From an uncultured Prevotella sp. (lineage in GTDB: Bacteria > Bacteroidota > Bacteroidia > Bacteroidales > Bacteroidaceae): a DNA stretch of 64,000 bases. Position 1 is the first letter of the stretch. Every line of letters starts with the position of its first letter. The translations under genes and the position numbers were made by a program. The notes under the pieces were generated by a model that was not told where the DNA came from, did not search any database, and saw only the letters and a list, made by a program, of their open reading frames with translations. This document shows, in pieces, positions 44,535-52,992 of this stretch. The stretch lies in contig CAJOIX010000002.1 in assembly GCA_905234815.1 (NCBI GenBank), positions 3,287 through 67,286 on the forward strand. Direction: 5' to 3'.

Positions 44535-45228
44535 ATTACTACTCTTACTTCTTTTTGCATGCTTCTTACCACTCGCTACCTGTGCACAAGCTGACAGGAA
44601 ATACATACGCAATGGAAACAAACAGTTTCATCAAAAAGAATTCAATCAGGCAGAGCAATTCTATCGTCAGGCTTTGGCGGTAAATGCCAATAACGCTGTG
44701 GCGCACTACAATCTGGGCTGCGCGCTGCTCATGCAGCAAAAAGATTCGCTGGCTGCACAACAATTTGAGCGGGCGGGAAAGATGTCAACAGACAAAAATC
44801 GACGAGCCATGGCTTACCATAATCTGGGCGTACTGCTACAAACCCACCAGCAATATGGCCAAGCCATAGAAGCATATAAAGAGAGTCTGCGAGCTAATCC
44901 TGACGACAATGAGACCCGCTACAATCTGGCGCTCTGCCAGAAACTGCAGAAAAAACAACCTCAAAATCAGCAAAAGCAGCAACAAAGCCAACAGCAGAAA
45001 AAAAATCAACAAAATCAGCAACAGGAAAACAAAGACCAGCAACAGAATAAAAATAATCCTAACGAGCAGGACAATAATCAAAAAGATAACAGTCAACCTG
45101 AGCAAATGAGCAAAGAGAATGCAGAACAAATGCTCAATGCGGTGTTGCAAAAGGAAAAACGCACCAAAGAGAAGGTGGATAAAGCCATGAAAGCAGGTAG
45201 CCGTAAGCGCTTAGAAAAGAACTGGTAA
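44524..45228 (+). CDS. batC: BatC TPR protein with Gln/Asn-rich tail
   Basis: 234 aa. Signal peptide (LLLLLLFACFLPLATCAQ), then TPR repeats (about 25-145: NQAEQFYRQALAVNANNAVAHYNLGCALL; RRAMAYHNLGVLLQTHQQYGQAIEAYKESLRANPDDNETRYNLALC). Residues about 145-200 are nearly all Gln, Asn, Lys and Asp. The end is a charged helix (ENAEQMLNAVLQKEKRTKEKVDKAM). BatC is a periplasmic adaptor of the Bat system. It overlaps batB by 11 nt and precedes batDE by 15 nt. Confidence 0.9.
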   Translation: MKNKLLLLLLFACFLPLATCAQADRKYIRNGNKQFHQKEFNQAEQFYRQALAVNANNAVAHYNLGCALLMQQKDSLAAQQFERAGKMSTDKNRRAMAYHNLGVLLQTHQQYGQAIEAYKESLRANPDDNETRYNLALCQKLQKKQPQNQQKQQQSQQQKKNQQNQQQENKDQQQNKNNPNEQDNNQKDNSQPEQMSKENAEQMLNAVLQKEKRTKEKVDKAMKAGSRKRLEKNW

Positions 45229-45243
45229 AGTATCAACAAGACA

Positions 45244-47640
45244 ATGGGTTTCAAAAAATACATTCTTATCGTTTCACTCTTGTTGTTGACGGTGATGGCA
45301 GCAGAAGCGCAATCCATCAGCGCTTCTGCACCAGCGCACGTGGCAACAGGGGAAAACTTCCGACTCTCTTATACGGTTAATTCGCAAGATGTTGAAGGAT
45401 TTAGAGCTGCTTCCATCCCTGCAGGACTGGAAGTTGTGGCTGGGCCATACACCTCTAGCCAATCGAACTTTCAAATCATTAACGGACATACATCATCGTC
45501 GAAGACCATCACTTATACATACACCATCTATGCAGAGAAAGCAGGCACATACACTATTCCTGCTGCCCATGCCACGGTAGAAGGAAAACGCATACAATCA
45601 AATCAGGTAAAGGTAATAGTATCAGGTAGCAATGTTCCTGCACATTCCAATGCGCCCAAGATGCACGATGAAGATCAGGCTTATGTACCTGCAGGTAACG
45701 AACTGTTTATAAAAGTCTCAGCCAACAAAGCCCGCGTCTATGAACAAGAGCCAGTATTGCTCACCTATAAAGTTTATACTACCCAGCAACTGACCCAATT
45801 GGAGGGGAAAATGCCAGATTTAAAGGGATTCCATACTCAGGAAATGCCCCTCCCACAACAGAAGCAGTTTCATGTAGAAACTCTCAAAGGACGCAAATAC
45901 AACTGTGTGACATGGAGCCAATACGTGCTGTTTCCACAGATGACAGGTAAAATTGAAGTTCCAGCCATCACCTACAAGGGTATAGTGATACAACCACTGA
46001 AATCGGTGGATCCTTTTGAAGCTTTTTTCAATGGTGGCTCAGGCTACAGGGAAGTGAAAAAGACAATCGTAGCGCCAGCCATAACTCTGCAAGTAGACCC
46101 CCTTCCTAAACGGCCTGACAATTTTTCCGGAGGAGTAGGGAAATTTGACATTACGACCAAAGCAGATCAAACAACGGTAAAGACAGGCGATGCCTTCCAT
46201 CTCTATGTCACAGTGAGTGGGACGGGCAATCTCAAACTGCTAAAACAACCAACAATCCAGTTCCCGACATCTTTTGATGTTTATGATCCCAAGACAACAG
46301 ATCAAAGTCAACTTACGGCCAATGGAGTAGAAGGAGCTGTGATATACGAATTTATTGCCATTCCCAACACACCAGGCAAGTTTACCATTCCTGCTGTCGA
46401 GTTCACATATTTCGACACTCAAATAAAACAATACGTTACTAAACGCACAAATCCTATAGATATAGAAGTGCAAAAAGGGAAAGGTAAGGCTGGCGTTGTA
46501 GCACAATTTGCGGAAAAAGACAAAGACATTCGCCCGCTAAAAATGGACGATGACGACAAAGAGACTCATTTCTTTGCTTCCAGCCAACATTTTATTGCTT
46601 TATTTTCTTTGACTGTTTGTTTCCTGCTCTTGGTTGTTATCTTGCGCCGGCGTGCACAACTCAATGCAGATTTGGTCCGTACACGCAACAAAAAAGCCAC
46701 TCGCATTGCCCATAAACGCCTGCAAAAAGCAGTCCGATTGATGAAGACCGGCCAGTCTGATGCTTTCTTCGACGAAGTGCTACGCGCATTGTGGGCCTTC
46801 GTGGGTTTCAAACTGAACATACCCATGCAAGACCTCTCGCGTGAAAATGTTGCTGAAAAACTGAAGGAGCAGAATTTGAACGAACAGCTCATTAACAATT
46901 ATATAGCCGCCATTGACGAATGTGAGTTCATGCGGTATGCCCCAGACGATGTGGAAGGAAATATGAAGCAAACTCTTGAAAAGGCTCTTCAATCAATCGA
47001 AGAGATTGAAGATAACATCAAAACCCCACATCGTTACTGGTTTTGGCGCAATTTGGTGCTCCTTGCTATATGTTTTACAACACTCAGCCTGCAGGCTAAA
47101 GATAAACAAACTGCTGATAGCCTTTTCATGCAAGGAAACTACCAGCAGTCTATTGCAATCTACGAGCAACTACTGCACGACTCTCATCCCTCATCTCTCA
47201 CTTCGGATCTCTACTACAACTTAGGCTGTGCCTATTATCGCACAAACGATATGGAGCACGCAGTCGAGATGTTTGATCACGCATTAAAACTAAATCCGGC
47301 CGATACTGATACACGGTTCAACCTTCAGTTGGCACGCAGCAAAGCTGGTGGGAAATATACAGAGGAATCTCATCTTTTCTTCGTCACATGGTATCAGGAA
47401 TTGGTGTATCTTTTCAGTGTCGATACCTGGGCAGTCATCGGAACAATAGCTTTGCTACTATTCTTCTGCGCCTCGCTACTTTTCCTGTTTACATACCGCC
47501 TCCTGTGGCGACGAATAGGATTCTATTCTGCCATTGGAATGTTGATACTCTTTATTCTAAGCCATATTTTTGCATATCAGCAGCAACAACAAATCAACAA
47601 TGAAAAGACACACATTACTTTACAGAAATCAACAAAATGA
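45244..47640 (+). CDS. BatD-BatE fusion protein
   Basis: 798 aa, continuous. Residues 1-595 are BatD: signal peptide, Ig-like domains (SISASAPAHVATGENFRLSY; YVPAGNELFIKVSANKARVYEQEPVLLTYKVYT; KFDITTKADQTTVKTGDAFHLYVTVSGTGNL), a membrane helix at about 447-468, and a cytoplasmic helical tail (RLQKAVRLMKTGQSDAFFDEVLRALW). From residue 598 the sequence turns into BatE: a signal-like helix (WFWRNLVLLAICFTTLSLQA), a TPR (TADSLFMQGNYQQSIAIYEQLL; AYYRTNDMEHAVEMFDHALKLNPADTDTRFNL) and two membrane helices (about 728-750, 758-777). The usual C-terminal SH3-like part of BatE is absent. Normally these are separate genes. The stop overlaps the queA start (ATGA). Confidence 0.88.
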   Translation: MGFKKYILIVSLLLLTVMAAEAQSISASAPAHVATGENFRLSYTVNSQDVEGFRAASIPAGLEVVAGPYTSSQSNFQIINGHTSSSKTITYTYTIYAEKAGTYTIPAAHATVEGKRIQSNQVKVIVSGSNVPAHSNAPKMHDEDQAYVPAGNELFIKVSANKARVYEQEPVLLTYKVYTTQQLTQLEGKMPDLKGFHTQEMPLPQQKQFHVETLKGRKYNCVTWSQYVLFPQMTGKIEVPAITYKGIVIQPLKSVDPFEAFFNGGSGYREVKKTIVAPAITLQVDPLPKRPDNFSGGVGKFDITTKADQTTVKTGDAFHLYVTVSGTGNLKLLKQPTIQFPTSFDVYDPKTTDQSQLTANGVEGAVIYEFIAIPNTPGKFTIPAVEFTYFDTQIKQYVTKRTNPIDIEVQKGKGKAGVVAQFAEKDKDIRPLKMDDDDKETHFFASSQHFIALFSLTVCFLLLVVILRRRAQLNADLVRTRNKKATRIAHKRLQKAVRLMKTGQSDAFFDEVLRALWAFVGFKLNIPMQDLSRENVAEKLKEQNLNEQLINNYIAAIDECEFMRYAPDDVEGNMKQTLEKALQSIEEIEDNIKTPHRYWFWRNLVLLAICFTTLSLQAKDKQTADSLFMQGNYQQSIAIYEQLLHDSHPSSLTSDLYYNLGCAYYRTNDMEHAVEMFDHALKLNPADTDTRFNLQLARSKAGGKYTEESHLFFVTWYQELVYLFSVDTWAVIGTIALLLFFCASLLFLFTYRLLWRRIGFYSAIGMLILFILSHIFAYQQQQQINNEKTHITLQKSTK

Positions 47641-48830
47641 ATACAAAGAATATACGAATAGAGGATTATAACTACCCGTTACCCGACGAGCGAATAGCCA
47701 AGTATCCGCTTCAACAGCGCGATCACAGCAAACTCTTGGTGTATCAGCATGGGCAGGTGAGTGAAGACCACTTCTTCAATCTGCCCAACTATATACCAAC
47801 AGGCACACTCATGGTATTTAACAATACACGAGTGATTCAAGCACGGCTCCATTTTCAAAAAAGTACGGGAGCACAGATTGAAGTATTTCTACTGGAACCA
47901 GCGCTACCAGCCGACTATGAACAGATATTCCAAACTCGTGGATCATGCGATTGGGTCTGCATGATTGGCAATCTAAAAAAATGGAAAGAAGGCTCGATAC
48001 AGCTACAATTAGGTGAAATATCAATACAAGCCACAAGGGTAGGGGAGCGCGGCACAGGTATTCAGGTGCACTTTAAGTGGGAACCGAAATCGCTATCGTT
48101 CGCTGAAATCATTGACCGAGCAGGGGAACTGCCTATTCCTCCTTATCTCAATCGGCAAACTGAACAAAGTGATTTAACTACATATCAAACTGTTTACAGT
48201 AAAATTAAAGGTTCTGTGGCAGCACCTACAGCTGGGCTGCATTTCACTGAAAGTGTTTTGCAATCAGTTCATAAAAAAGGTATTGATATTGAAGAAGTTA
48301 CACTACACGTTGGTGCGGGTACTTTTAAACCTGTCAAATCAGAAGAAATTGCCGATCACGATATGCACACGGAATATTTTGCCGTGAAACTTTCAACCAT
48401 CGACGCTTTGCTCAACCATGAAGCCAAGGCTTTAGCCGTGGGCACCACCAGCGTAAGGACACTTGAAAGTCTTTACTATATTGGCCTGCAGTTGCGCAAA
48501 AATAGCCCTGATGCACTTCACGTAAGACAATGGTTACCTTACGAAAACAACGAAGAAATAACTCCCATAAATGCACTCATTACCATCAAAGAGTATTTGG
48601 AAAAGAACCATCTATCTGTGCTACATGCAAGCACCCAGATTATCATCGCCCCTGGATATGATTACAAGATTGTAAAGGCAATGGTTACTAATTTCCACCA
48701 ACCTAAAAGCACACTACTTTTGCTGGTAAGTGCCTTTGTAAAAGGTGACTGGAAAACCATCTATCAGTACGCTTTACAACATCAATTCCGTTTTTTGTCC
48801 TACGGAGACAGCAGTATCCTCATTCCTTAA
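47637..48830 (+). CDS. queA: S-adenosylmethionine:tRNA ribosyltransferase-isomerase (QueA family, long form)
   Basis: 397 aa, longer than the usual ~345. It transfers the ribosyl part of SAM to preQ1-modified tRNA to make epoxyqueuosine. Family motifs: YPLQQRDHSKLLVY, LMVFNNTRVIQARL, GELPIPPYL, YSKIKGSVAAPTAGLHFT, VTLHVGAGTFKPV, IADHDMHTEYFAV and TNFHQPKSTLLLLVSAF. The preserved DHDMHTEYF block and GLHFT suggest activity. Bacteroidetes often carry both a short and a long QueA, and this looks like the long one, so its precise role is less certain. It overlaps batDE by 4 nt and is probably co-transcribed with the bat genes. Confidence 0.85.
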   Translation: MNTKNIRIEDYNYPLPDERIAKYPLQQRDHSKLLVYQHGQVSEDHFFNLPNYIPTGTLMVFNNTRVIQARLHFQKSTGAQIEVFLLEPALPADYEQIFQTRGSCDWVCMIGNLKKWKEGSIQLQLGEISIQATRVGERGTGIQVHFKWEPKSLSFAEIIDRAGELPIPPYLNRQTEQSDLTTYQTVYSKIKGSVAAPTAGLHFTESVLQSVHKKGIDIEEVTLHVGAGTFKPVKSEEIADHDMHTEYFAVKLSTIDALLNHEAKALAVGTTSVRTLESLYYIGLQLRKNSPDALHVRQWLPYENNEEITPINALITIKEYLEKNHLSVLHASTQIIIAPGYDYKIVKAMVTNFHQPKSTLLLLVSAFVKGDWKTIYQYALQHQFRFLSYGDSSILIP

Positions 48831-48863
48831 AATAGTTTCACTAATTCACATTTTTTATTTATC

Positions 48864-49325
48864 ATGGAAAAAACACTCGTTCTTCTCAAGCCCAGCTGCG
48901 TGCAACGCAATCTCATGGGCGAAATCATAACCCGTTTTGAACGTCGCGGACTGCGTATTGCCGGTCTAAAAATGATGCAGCTCGACCTGCCCATTCTCAA
49001 GGAGCATTATGCCCATCTGGCAAATAAGCCCTTTTTCCCAACTCTAGCAGCATCAATGATGGCATCGCCTGTTGTAGCCCTGGCCATTGAAGGCATTGAT
49101 GCCGTGCAAGTGGTACGCACCATGACTGGCGCTACCAATGGACGTGCCGCAGCACCTGGAACCATTCGTGGTGATTTCTCTATGAGTAATCAACAAAACA
49201 TTGTCCACGCTTCAGACTCACCTGAAAACGCACTCATCGAACTGAAACGCTTCTTCCGCGATGAAGAAATCTTTGACTACGAAGCCGGACAACATGCATT
49301 TGTCTATGGTTCCGATGAGAAATAA
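48864..49325 (+). CDS. ndk: Nucleoside diphosphate kinase
   Basis: 153 aa, the normal length. It exchanges the gamma phosphate between NTPs and NDPs. The N-terminal strand is KTLVLLKPSCVQRNLMGEIITRFERRG. The active-site His lies in NIVHASDSPENALIELKRFF, matching the NxxHGSDS signature with Ala for Gly. Nucleotide-binding residues are in TNGRAAAPGTIRGDF. The next gene starts inside its last 11 nt, which indicates coupling. Confidence 0.96.
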   Translation: MEKTLVLLKPSCVQRNLMGEIITRFERRGLRIAGLKMMQLDLPILKEHYAHLANKPFFPTLAASMMASPVVALAIEGIDAVQVVRTMTGATNGRAAAPGTIRGDFSMSNQQNIVHASDSPENALIELKRFFRDEEIFDYEAGQHAFVYGSDEK

Positions 49326-50013
49326 TTTTCTAAATGCCGCATTCTTCTTCGTTTGTCTATTGGCGAGTATTATTCAAGCCAAGGGACAAACGAAAGAAGA
49401 ACTGCGCGCATCACTCAAACAAGCCACCGAACGTCTGGCTTTCCATCCAGATTCTGTGGAACTACGCTTGGAAAAAGCTTCGTTCAACATGTTACTGGAG
49501 CAATACAATTACGCTAAAGAAGAGTACGATTATCTGCTTCAACGGAATCCTAATCTTTTTGCAGCACACTTTTTTCGCGCCTATGCAAACGAGAAAATGG
49601 GACGTTATTCATTTGCTCGAATCGACTATGAGCAAGCCATTATGCTGCAACCCGATCATTTTGAAGCCAAACTTGGATTGGCTATTCTTCTTAACAAGAT
49701 GAAACATTATACCGAAGCTATGGACCGAATCAACCAGCTTCTGCAGCAATATCCTGAAAAAGCCGAAGCATATGCTACACGCGCCGGCTTTGAGAAAGAA
49801 AGAGAATACTGGGAATTAGCACTTTATGACTTCACGATAGCCACACAATTAGATCCCAATAACAAAGACTATCACATCAACCGCCTTGAATTACTGTATC
49901 GTTTAAATCAGCAATCAGAGATACCTGCTGAGGAAAAAGCACTAAGATCCTTGGGAATACCCAAACCTGCTATAGATCAAATAAAAGAACAAGCTAAACA
50001 CAGACGCAGTTAA
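49315..50013 (+). CDS. Exported TPR-repeat protein
   Basis: 232 aa from the ATG at 49315. The track start is 18 codons upstream inside ndk and off-frame. The signal peptide NAAFFFVCLLASIIQAKGQ is followed by about five TPR units: LRLEKASFNMLLEQYNYAKEEYDYLLQRNPN, FARIDYEQAIMLQPDHFEAKLGLAILLNKMKHYTEAMDRINQLLQQYP, WELALYDFTIATQLDPNNKDYHINRLELL. It is probably a periplasmic adaptor. Bacteroidetes relatives are common and uncharacterised. Its stop codon overlaps the end of a possible minus-strand small ORF. Confidence 0.82.
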   Translation: MRNNFLNAAFFFVCLLASIIQAKGQTKEELRASLKQATERLAFHPDSVELRLEKASFNMLLEQYNYAKEEYDYLLQRNPNLFAAHFFRAYANEKMGRYSFARIDYEQAIMLQPDHFEAKLGLAILLNKMKHYTEAMDRINQLLQQYPEKAEAYATRAGFEKEREYWELALYDFTIATQLDPNNKDYHINRLELLYRLNQQSEIPAEEKALRSLGIPKPAIDQIKEQAKHRRS

Positions 50014-50180
50014 ATTATTTGCGTGCTATTGTGTTTGCATTTCCACACTTTACTTTTTGTCTCAAAGCAATATTCTTTCTGCACGGCAGCATCAATTAAT
50101 TTCACATGACCTATAACCTCATTCGCATTGCAAGACCCATTTAATTCATAATGGTGATTATGATAAATGACGTTTTTGAT
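50010..50180 (-). pseudogene. Possible small Cys/His-rich ORF or relic downstream of comEC
   Basis: Not in the ORF track. A frame of 56 codons begins at an ATC 18 nt after the comEC stop and ends at a TAA. It reads IKNVIYHNHHYELNGSCNAN and ends VWKCKHNSTQII, with three Cys and five His. An AGGAGAGG sequence lies 12 nt upstream of the ATC, as if an original ATG had become ATC. The codon pattern looks coding. No standard start is present except a GTG that would leave 31 codons. Either a decayed gene or chance (56 open codons are not significant alone). Confidence 0.3.
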
Positions 50181-50198
50181 TTATATAAAAAACCTCTC

Positions 50199-51689
50199 CT
50201 ATATTTGAGTCTGCTGCCGATAACGGTAAAAGATAAAAGTGATAGAAGAAATGATGATATAGCAAGCTACACATTCTATCAGATTTAACTGAATAGACTC
50301 GATACTCGCGCACGGCAAATTAGATATTTTTTGTACGCAAAAAAGCATAGTTGCAGCGAATTTATTCACAAGCATAGTTGTAAAGAAACGAGCATCAGTA
50401 ACTATCCAGCAACAACAACTCAACAGCAAAAAATATGATAAAGGGATAATAATAATATTTGTGAGTAAAAAATAAACGGAGAAACGTTCGAAGTAAAACA
50501 TGACCAACGGTGCTGTTAGAATTTGTGCAGCCAACGAAACTGACATCATACCGTAAGTCCAGTCAATAATTTTGATTTTTTTCACAGTTTTAGGGAGCAG
50601 ATTGTAAAAGAACGGTTGGTAGATGAATATGCTCAAAACGGCTAAAAAAGAAAGTTGGAAACCTATATCCCAAAGAGCCAATGGATTTGCAACAAGAATT
50701 ACTATTGCACAGAAAGATAATGTATTATAAGATAATGATTTACGTTGAATAACCCGAGCTATTTCAGCGACCGTTATCATTAAAGTTGCACGGATGATTG
50801 AGACAGGAAGCCCAACCAAAAATGCGAATGCCCATAACGATGCAATAATGATGGCTGCACTGACCATCCGGAGTCGCCTTTGGGGTAAAATCAGCACCAG
50901 AAAAAAATAGAGAATACCTAAGTGCAGCCCTGACAAGGCCAAAATATGCGAGGCACCTGCAATGGAAAACTCCTCACGAATTTCTTTCGACAATGCACTC
51001 CGTTCGCCCAGTGAAATTGCTGCAACCAAAGGTACAATTTGCTCGTCAAGCAAAAGGTGCATGTTATGAACAATACGCTGGCGTCGCTTCAGTAATTCAA
51101 TCTTCAGCTTTGTCCATTTCGACAGATGACTATAATCTACTCGTGCTTTTTTCCATGCAGTGTCGTGAATGAATGTTTGACCAGAGATACCTTGTGTGAG
51201 CAACCAAAGGGAATAATTGAAATTACTGTTACTTTGAACATTAAGCGGTTTTTCAAGGGTTGAACTAACAATGATACCGTCTCCTACGGACAAACGTTGA
51301 TAGCGGCATGTGATAGTATCCCGTAATATGGTGGCACGGACAGTTATGGGAGTGTTTTGAGATGTAATCAGCAGATTAAAGTGCACCACTCTACCCCGTT
51401 CCGTTGGCTGAGAAAGCAACACTCCTTCGTAAACAATATCGTCAGAGGGAAATTTAGGCTGCAAACGAATAAGTTCTCTTTGTGTAAGCCACCCGCCTAA
51501 ACAAAAGATTCCAATCAGTAGTGCTATCGATTGTACACTTATTCTCCGCCAAAGAAAATAAATAACTATGGATAAGACGATTGCCGCAAGCCAAATCCTC
51601 TCCCCTATCCAATTCATTGTGTAATAACCCACGATGATACCAAGAATGAATACGATGCATACTCGGACAAGAGGATTTAATTGCCACAT
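50199..51689 (-). CDS. ComEC/Rec2 family membrane protein (short form)
   Basis: 496 aa with about 10 membrane helices. ComEC forms the channel that takes up single-stranded DNA during transformation. The N-terminus has two or three helices and then a DUF4131-like OB-like soluble part (about 70-190). The Competence domain core begins around residue 210, with VAAISLGERSALSKEIREEFSIAGASHILALSGLHLGILYFFLVLILPQRR, followed by VGLPVSIIRATLMITVAEIARV and WDIGFQLSFLAVLSIFIYQPFF, all diagnostic. The C-terminal metallo-beta-lactamase domain of longer ComEC is absent, as in many Bacteroidetes. Other competence genes are not nearby. Confidence 0.9.
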   Translation of the reverse strand: MWQLNPLVRVCIVFILGIIVGYYTMNWIGERIWLAAIVLSIVIYFLWRRISVQSIALLIGIFCLGGWLTQRELIRLQPKFPSDDIVYEGVLLSQPTERGRVVHFNLLITSQNTPITVRATILRDTITCRYQRLSVGDGIIVSSTLEKPLNVQSNSNFNYSLWLLTQGISGQTFIHDTAWKKARVDYSHLSKWTKLKIELLKRRQRIVHNMHLLLDEQIVPLVAAISLGERSALSKEIREEFSIAGASHILALSGLHLGILYFFLVLILPQRRLRMVSAAIIIASLWAFAFLVGLPVSIIRATLMITVAEIARVIQRKSLSYNTLSFCAIVILVANPLALWDIGFQLSFLAVLSIFIYQPFFYNLLPKTVKKIKIIDWTYGMMSVSLAAQILTAPLVMFYFERFSVYFLLTNIIIIPLSYFLLLSCCCWIVTDARFFTTMLVNKFAATMLFCVQKISNLPCASIESIQLNLIECVACYIIISSITFIFYRYRQQTQI

Positions 51690-51726
51690 GGGGTAAGGTG
51701 TGTTAGCCTGAAGGTGTCAAGAGAGA

Positions 51727-52959
51727 CTAAAATGAATAGGAAAATCCCAACGAGGTGTATTCCTTCAACTGCCAGTATGTTTTACCATCTTGGCGCGTTG
51801 CATTATCGTCAAAGCGTGGATATACGAAGATGTTGGCCGATATAAATCTGTTGAACTTAAAGGAAAATGTATTTTCCCATTCAAGTTCAGACCGTTTGTA
51901 GGTGGTATATCCATAGAGCCGTGTCTTCCAGGAGATATTGTCGGAGAATTTCCAAAGCAGTTCAATGGTCACCTGCGAACCTTTATCTAAAAGCGTATGC
52001 TTTCCTTCGTCCAAGCCATAGCGGGGTCCCAACTCCGTACGATTTACATATCGGAAATTGAAAGCCAATGGTGCCAAATGTACATTACCCGTAAGTCGGC
52101 TCTTGAGAGCTTCTACTGAGTAATCCATACCCAAAGAGATATTTAAGTTCAAGGGCGACATGAAATCGGAATAAACATAAGCATCATTATTCTTGTAACC
52201 GCGAGTAAACTGTGTATAGCCAATAAACTGGAGCGTATAATACCAACGTTTAGTTGCTTGCAATCCAAATTTTGAAGTCAATCGAATAAGGTCCTCGGTG
52301 GTTTTGAATTGATGTAAGGAATCTGTACGTGAGGTCTGGAATCCAAGTTTCAGCTCCAGGGTATTATCCCATTTTACTTTTTGCTTATTGTTATAATTGG
52401 CAGAGAAAGTGGCTGATCCTACCATAGAATAACTCGATTCGCCCCCCTTATACCAGTTGGATGATATGTAGTTTTGCAGGAATTGCAAGTAGTAATCACC
52501 GCCATAAGTCCAAAAGTTTGGTTTTTTTATCTCTACAACCGGCATCACTGCGATGGGTTCAGACGGTAATCCGGGCGCATCTGTCAGGTTATCCATCTCT
52601 TTTTTAACTACAGATGGTTCTTCTTCTGGCAGTACAGGCGAAAGGATTTTTTCAGCAGGCACAAAACGAAAGACATGTTCGGGATGATTCAGAAAGAATT
52701 CTACCATTTGCCGACTGTGGTCTTGCATCATATCAGACGATGCCGATAGTGAAAAGAATTTTTCCAAGTCGCTACCCCTCATGATTGGCAATAATGAGTT
52801 GATTGTCCAAGGCGACTGATTTCGCCCAATTAGCGACGGTCTAATAGCAGATAAAGAATCGGAATATTGCTGGATTCTTATGCTTATAGAATCTTGTGCA
52901 TGTACCGAATAAGGGCAAATCAATGCTATAATAAATAATGTCCTAACTATAATTCTCAT
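51727..52959 (-). CDS. DUF3078-containing secreted protein
   Basis: 410 aa with a signal peptide (TLFIIALICPYSVHAQ). The N-terminal ~150 residues are poorly ordered. The DUF3078 block starts at about 150: NFWTYGGDYYLQFLQNYISSNWYKGGESSYSMVGSATFSANYNNKQKVKWDNTLELKLGFQ. It then continues as barrel-like strands to YTSLGFSYSF. The family is known only as Bacteroidetes outer-membrane or periplasmic proteins of unknown role; the terminal Phe and strand pattern suggest an outer membrane barrel. It lies between comEC and the lipid kinase on the same strand, spaced 33-37 nt. Confidence 0.85.
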   Translation of the reverse strand: MRIIVRTLFIIALICPYSVHAQDSISIRIQQYSDSLSAIRPSLIGRNQSPWTINSLLPIMRGSDLEKFFSLSASSDMMQDHSRQMVEFFLNHPEHVFRFVPAEKILSPVLPEEEPSVVKKEMDNLTDAPGLPSEPIAVMPVVEIKKPNFWTYGGDYYLQFLQNYISSNWYKGGESSYSMVGSATFSANYNNKQKVKWDNTLELKLGFQTSRTDSLHQFKTTEDLIRLTSKFGLQATKRWYYTLQFIGYTQFTRGYKNNDAYVYSDFMSPLNLNISLGMDYSVEALKSRLTGNVHLAPLAFNFRYVNRTELGPRYGLDEGKHTLLDKGSQVTIELLWKFSDNISWKTRLYGYTTYKRSELEWENTFSFKFNRFISANIFVYPRFDDNATRQDGKTYWQLKEYTSLGFSYSF

Positions 52960-52992
52960 CTCGTTTCTTTGCTTTTATCCTGAATGTATTGT

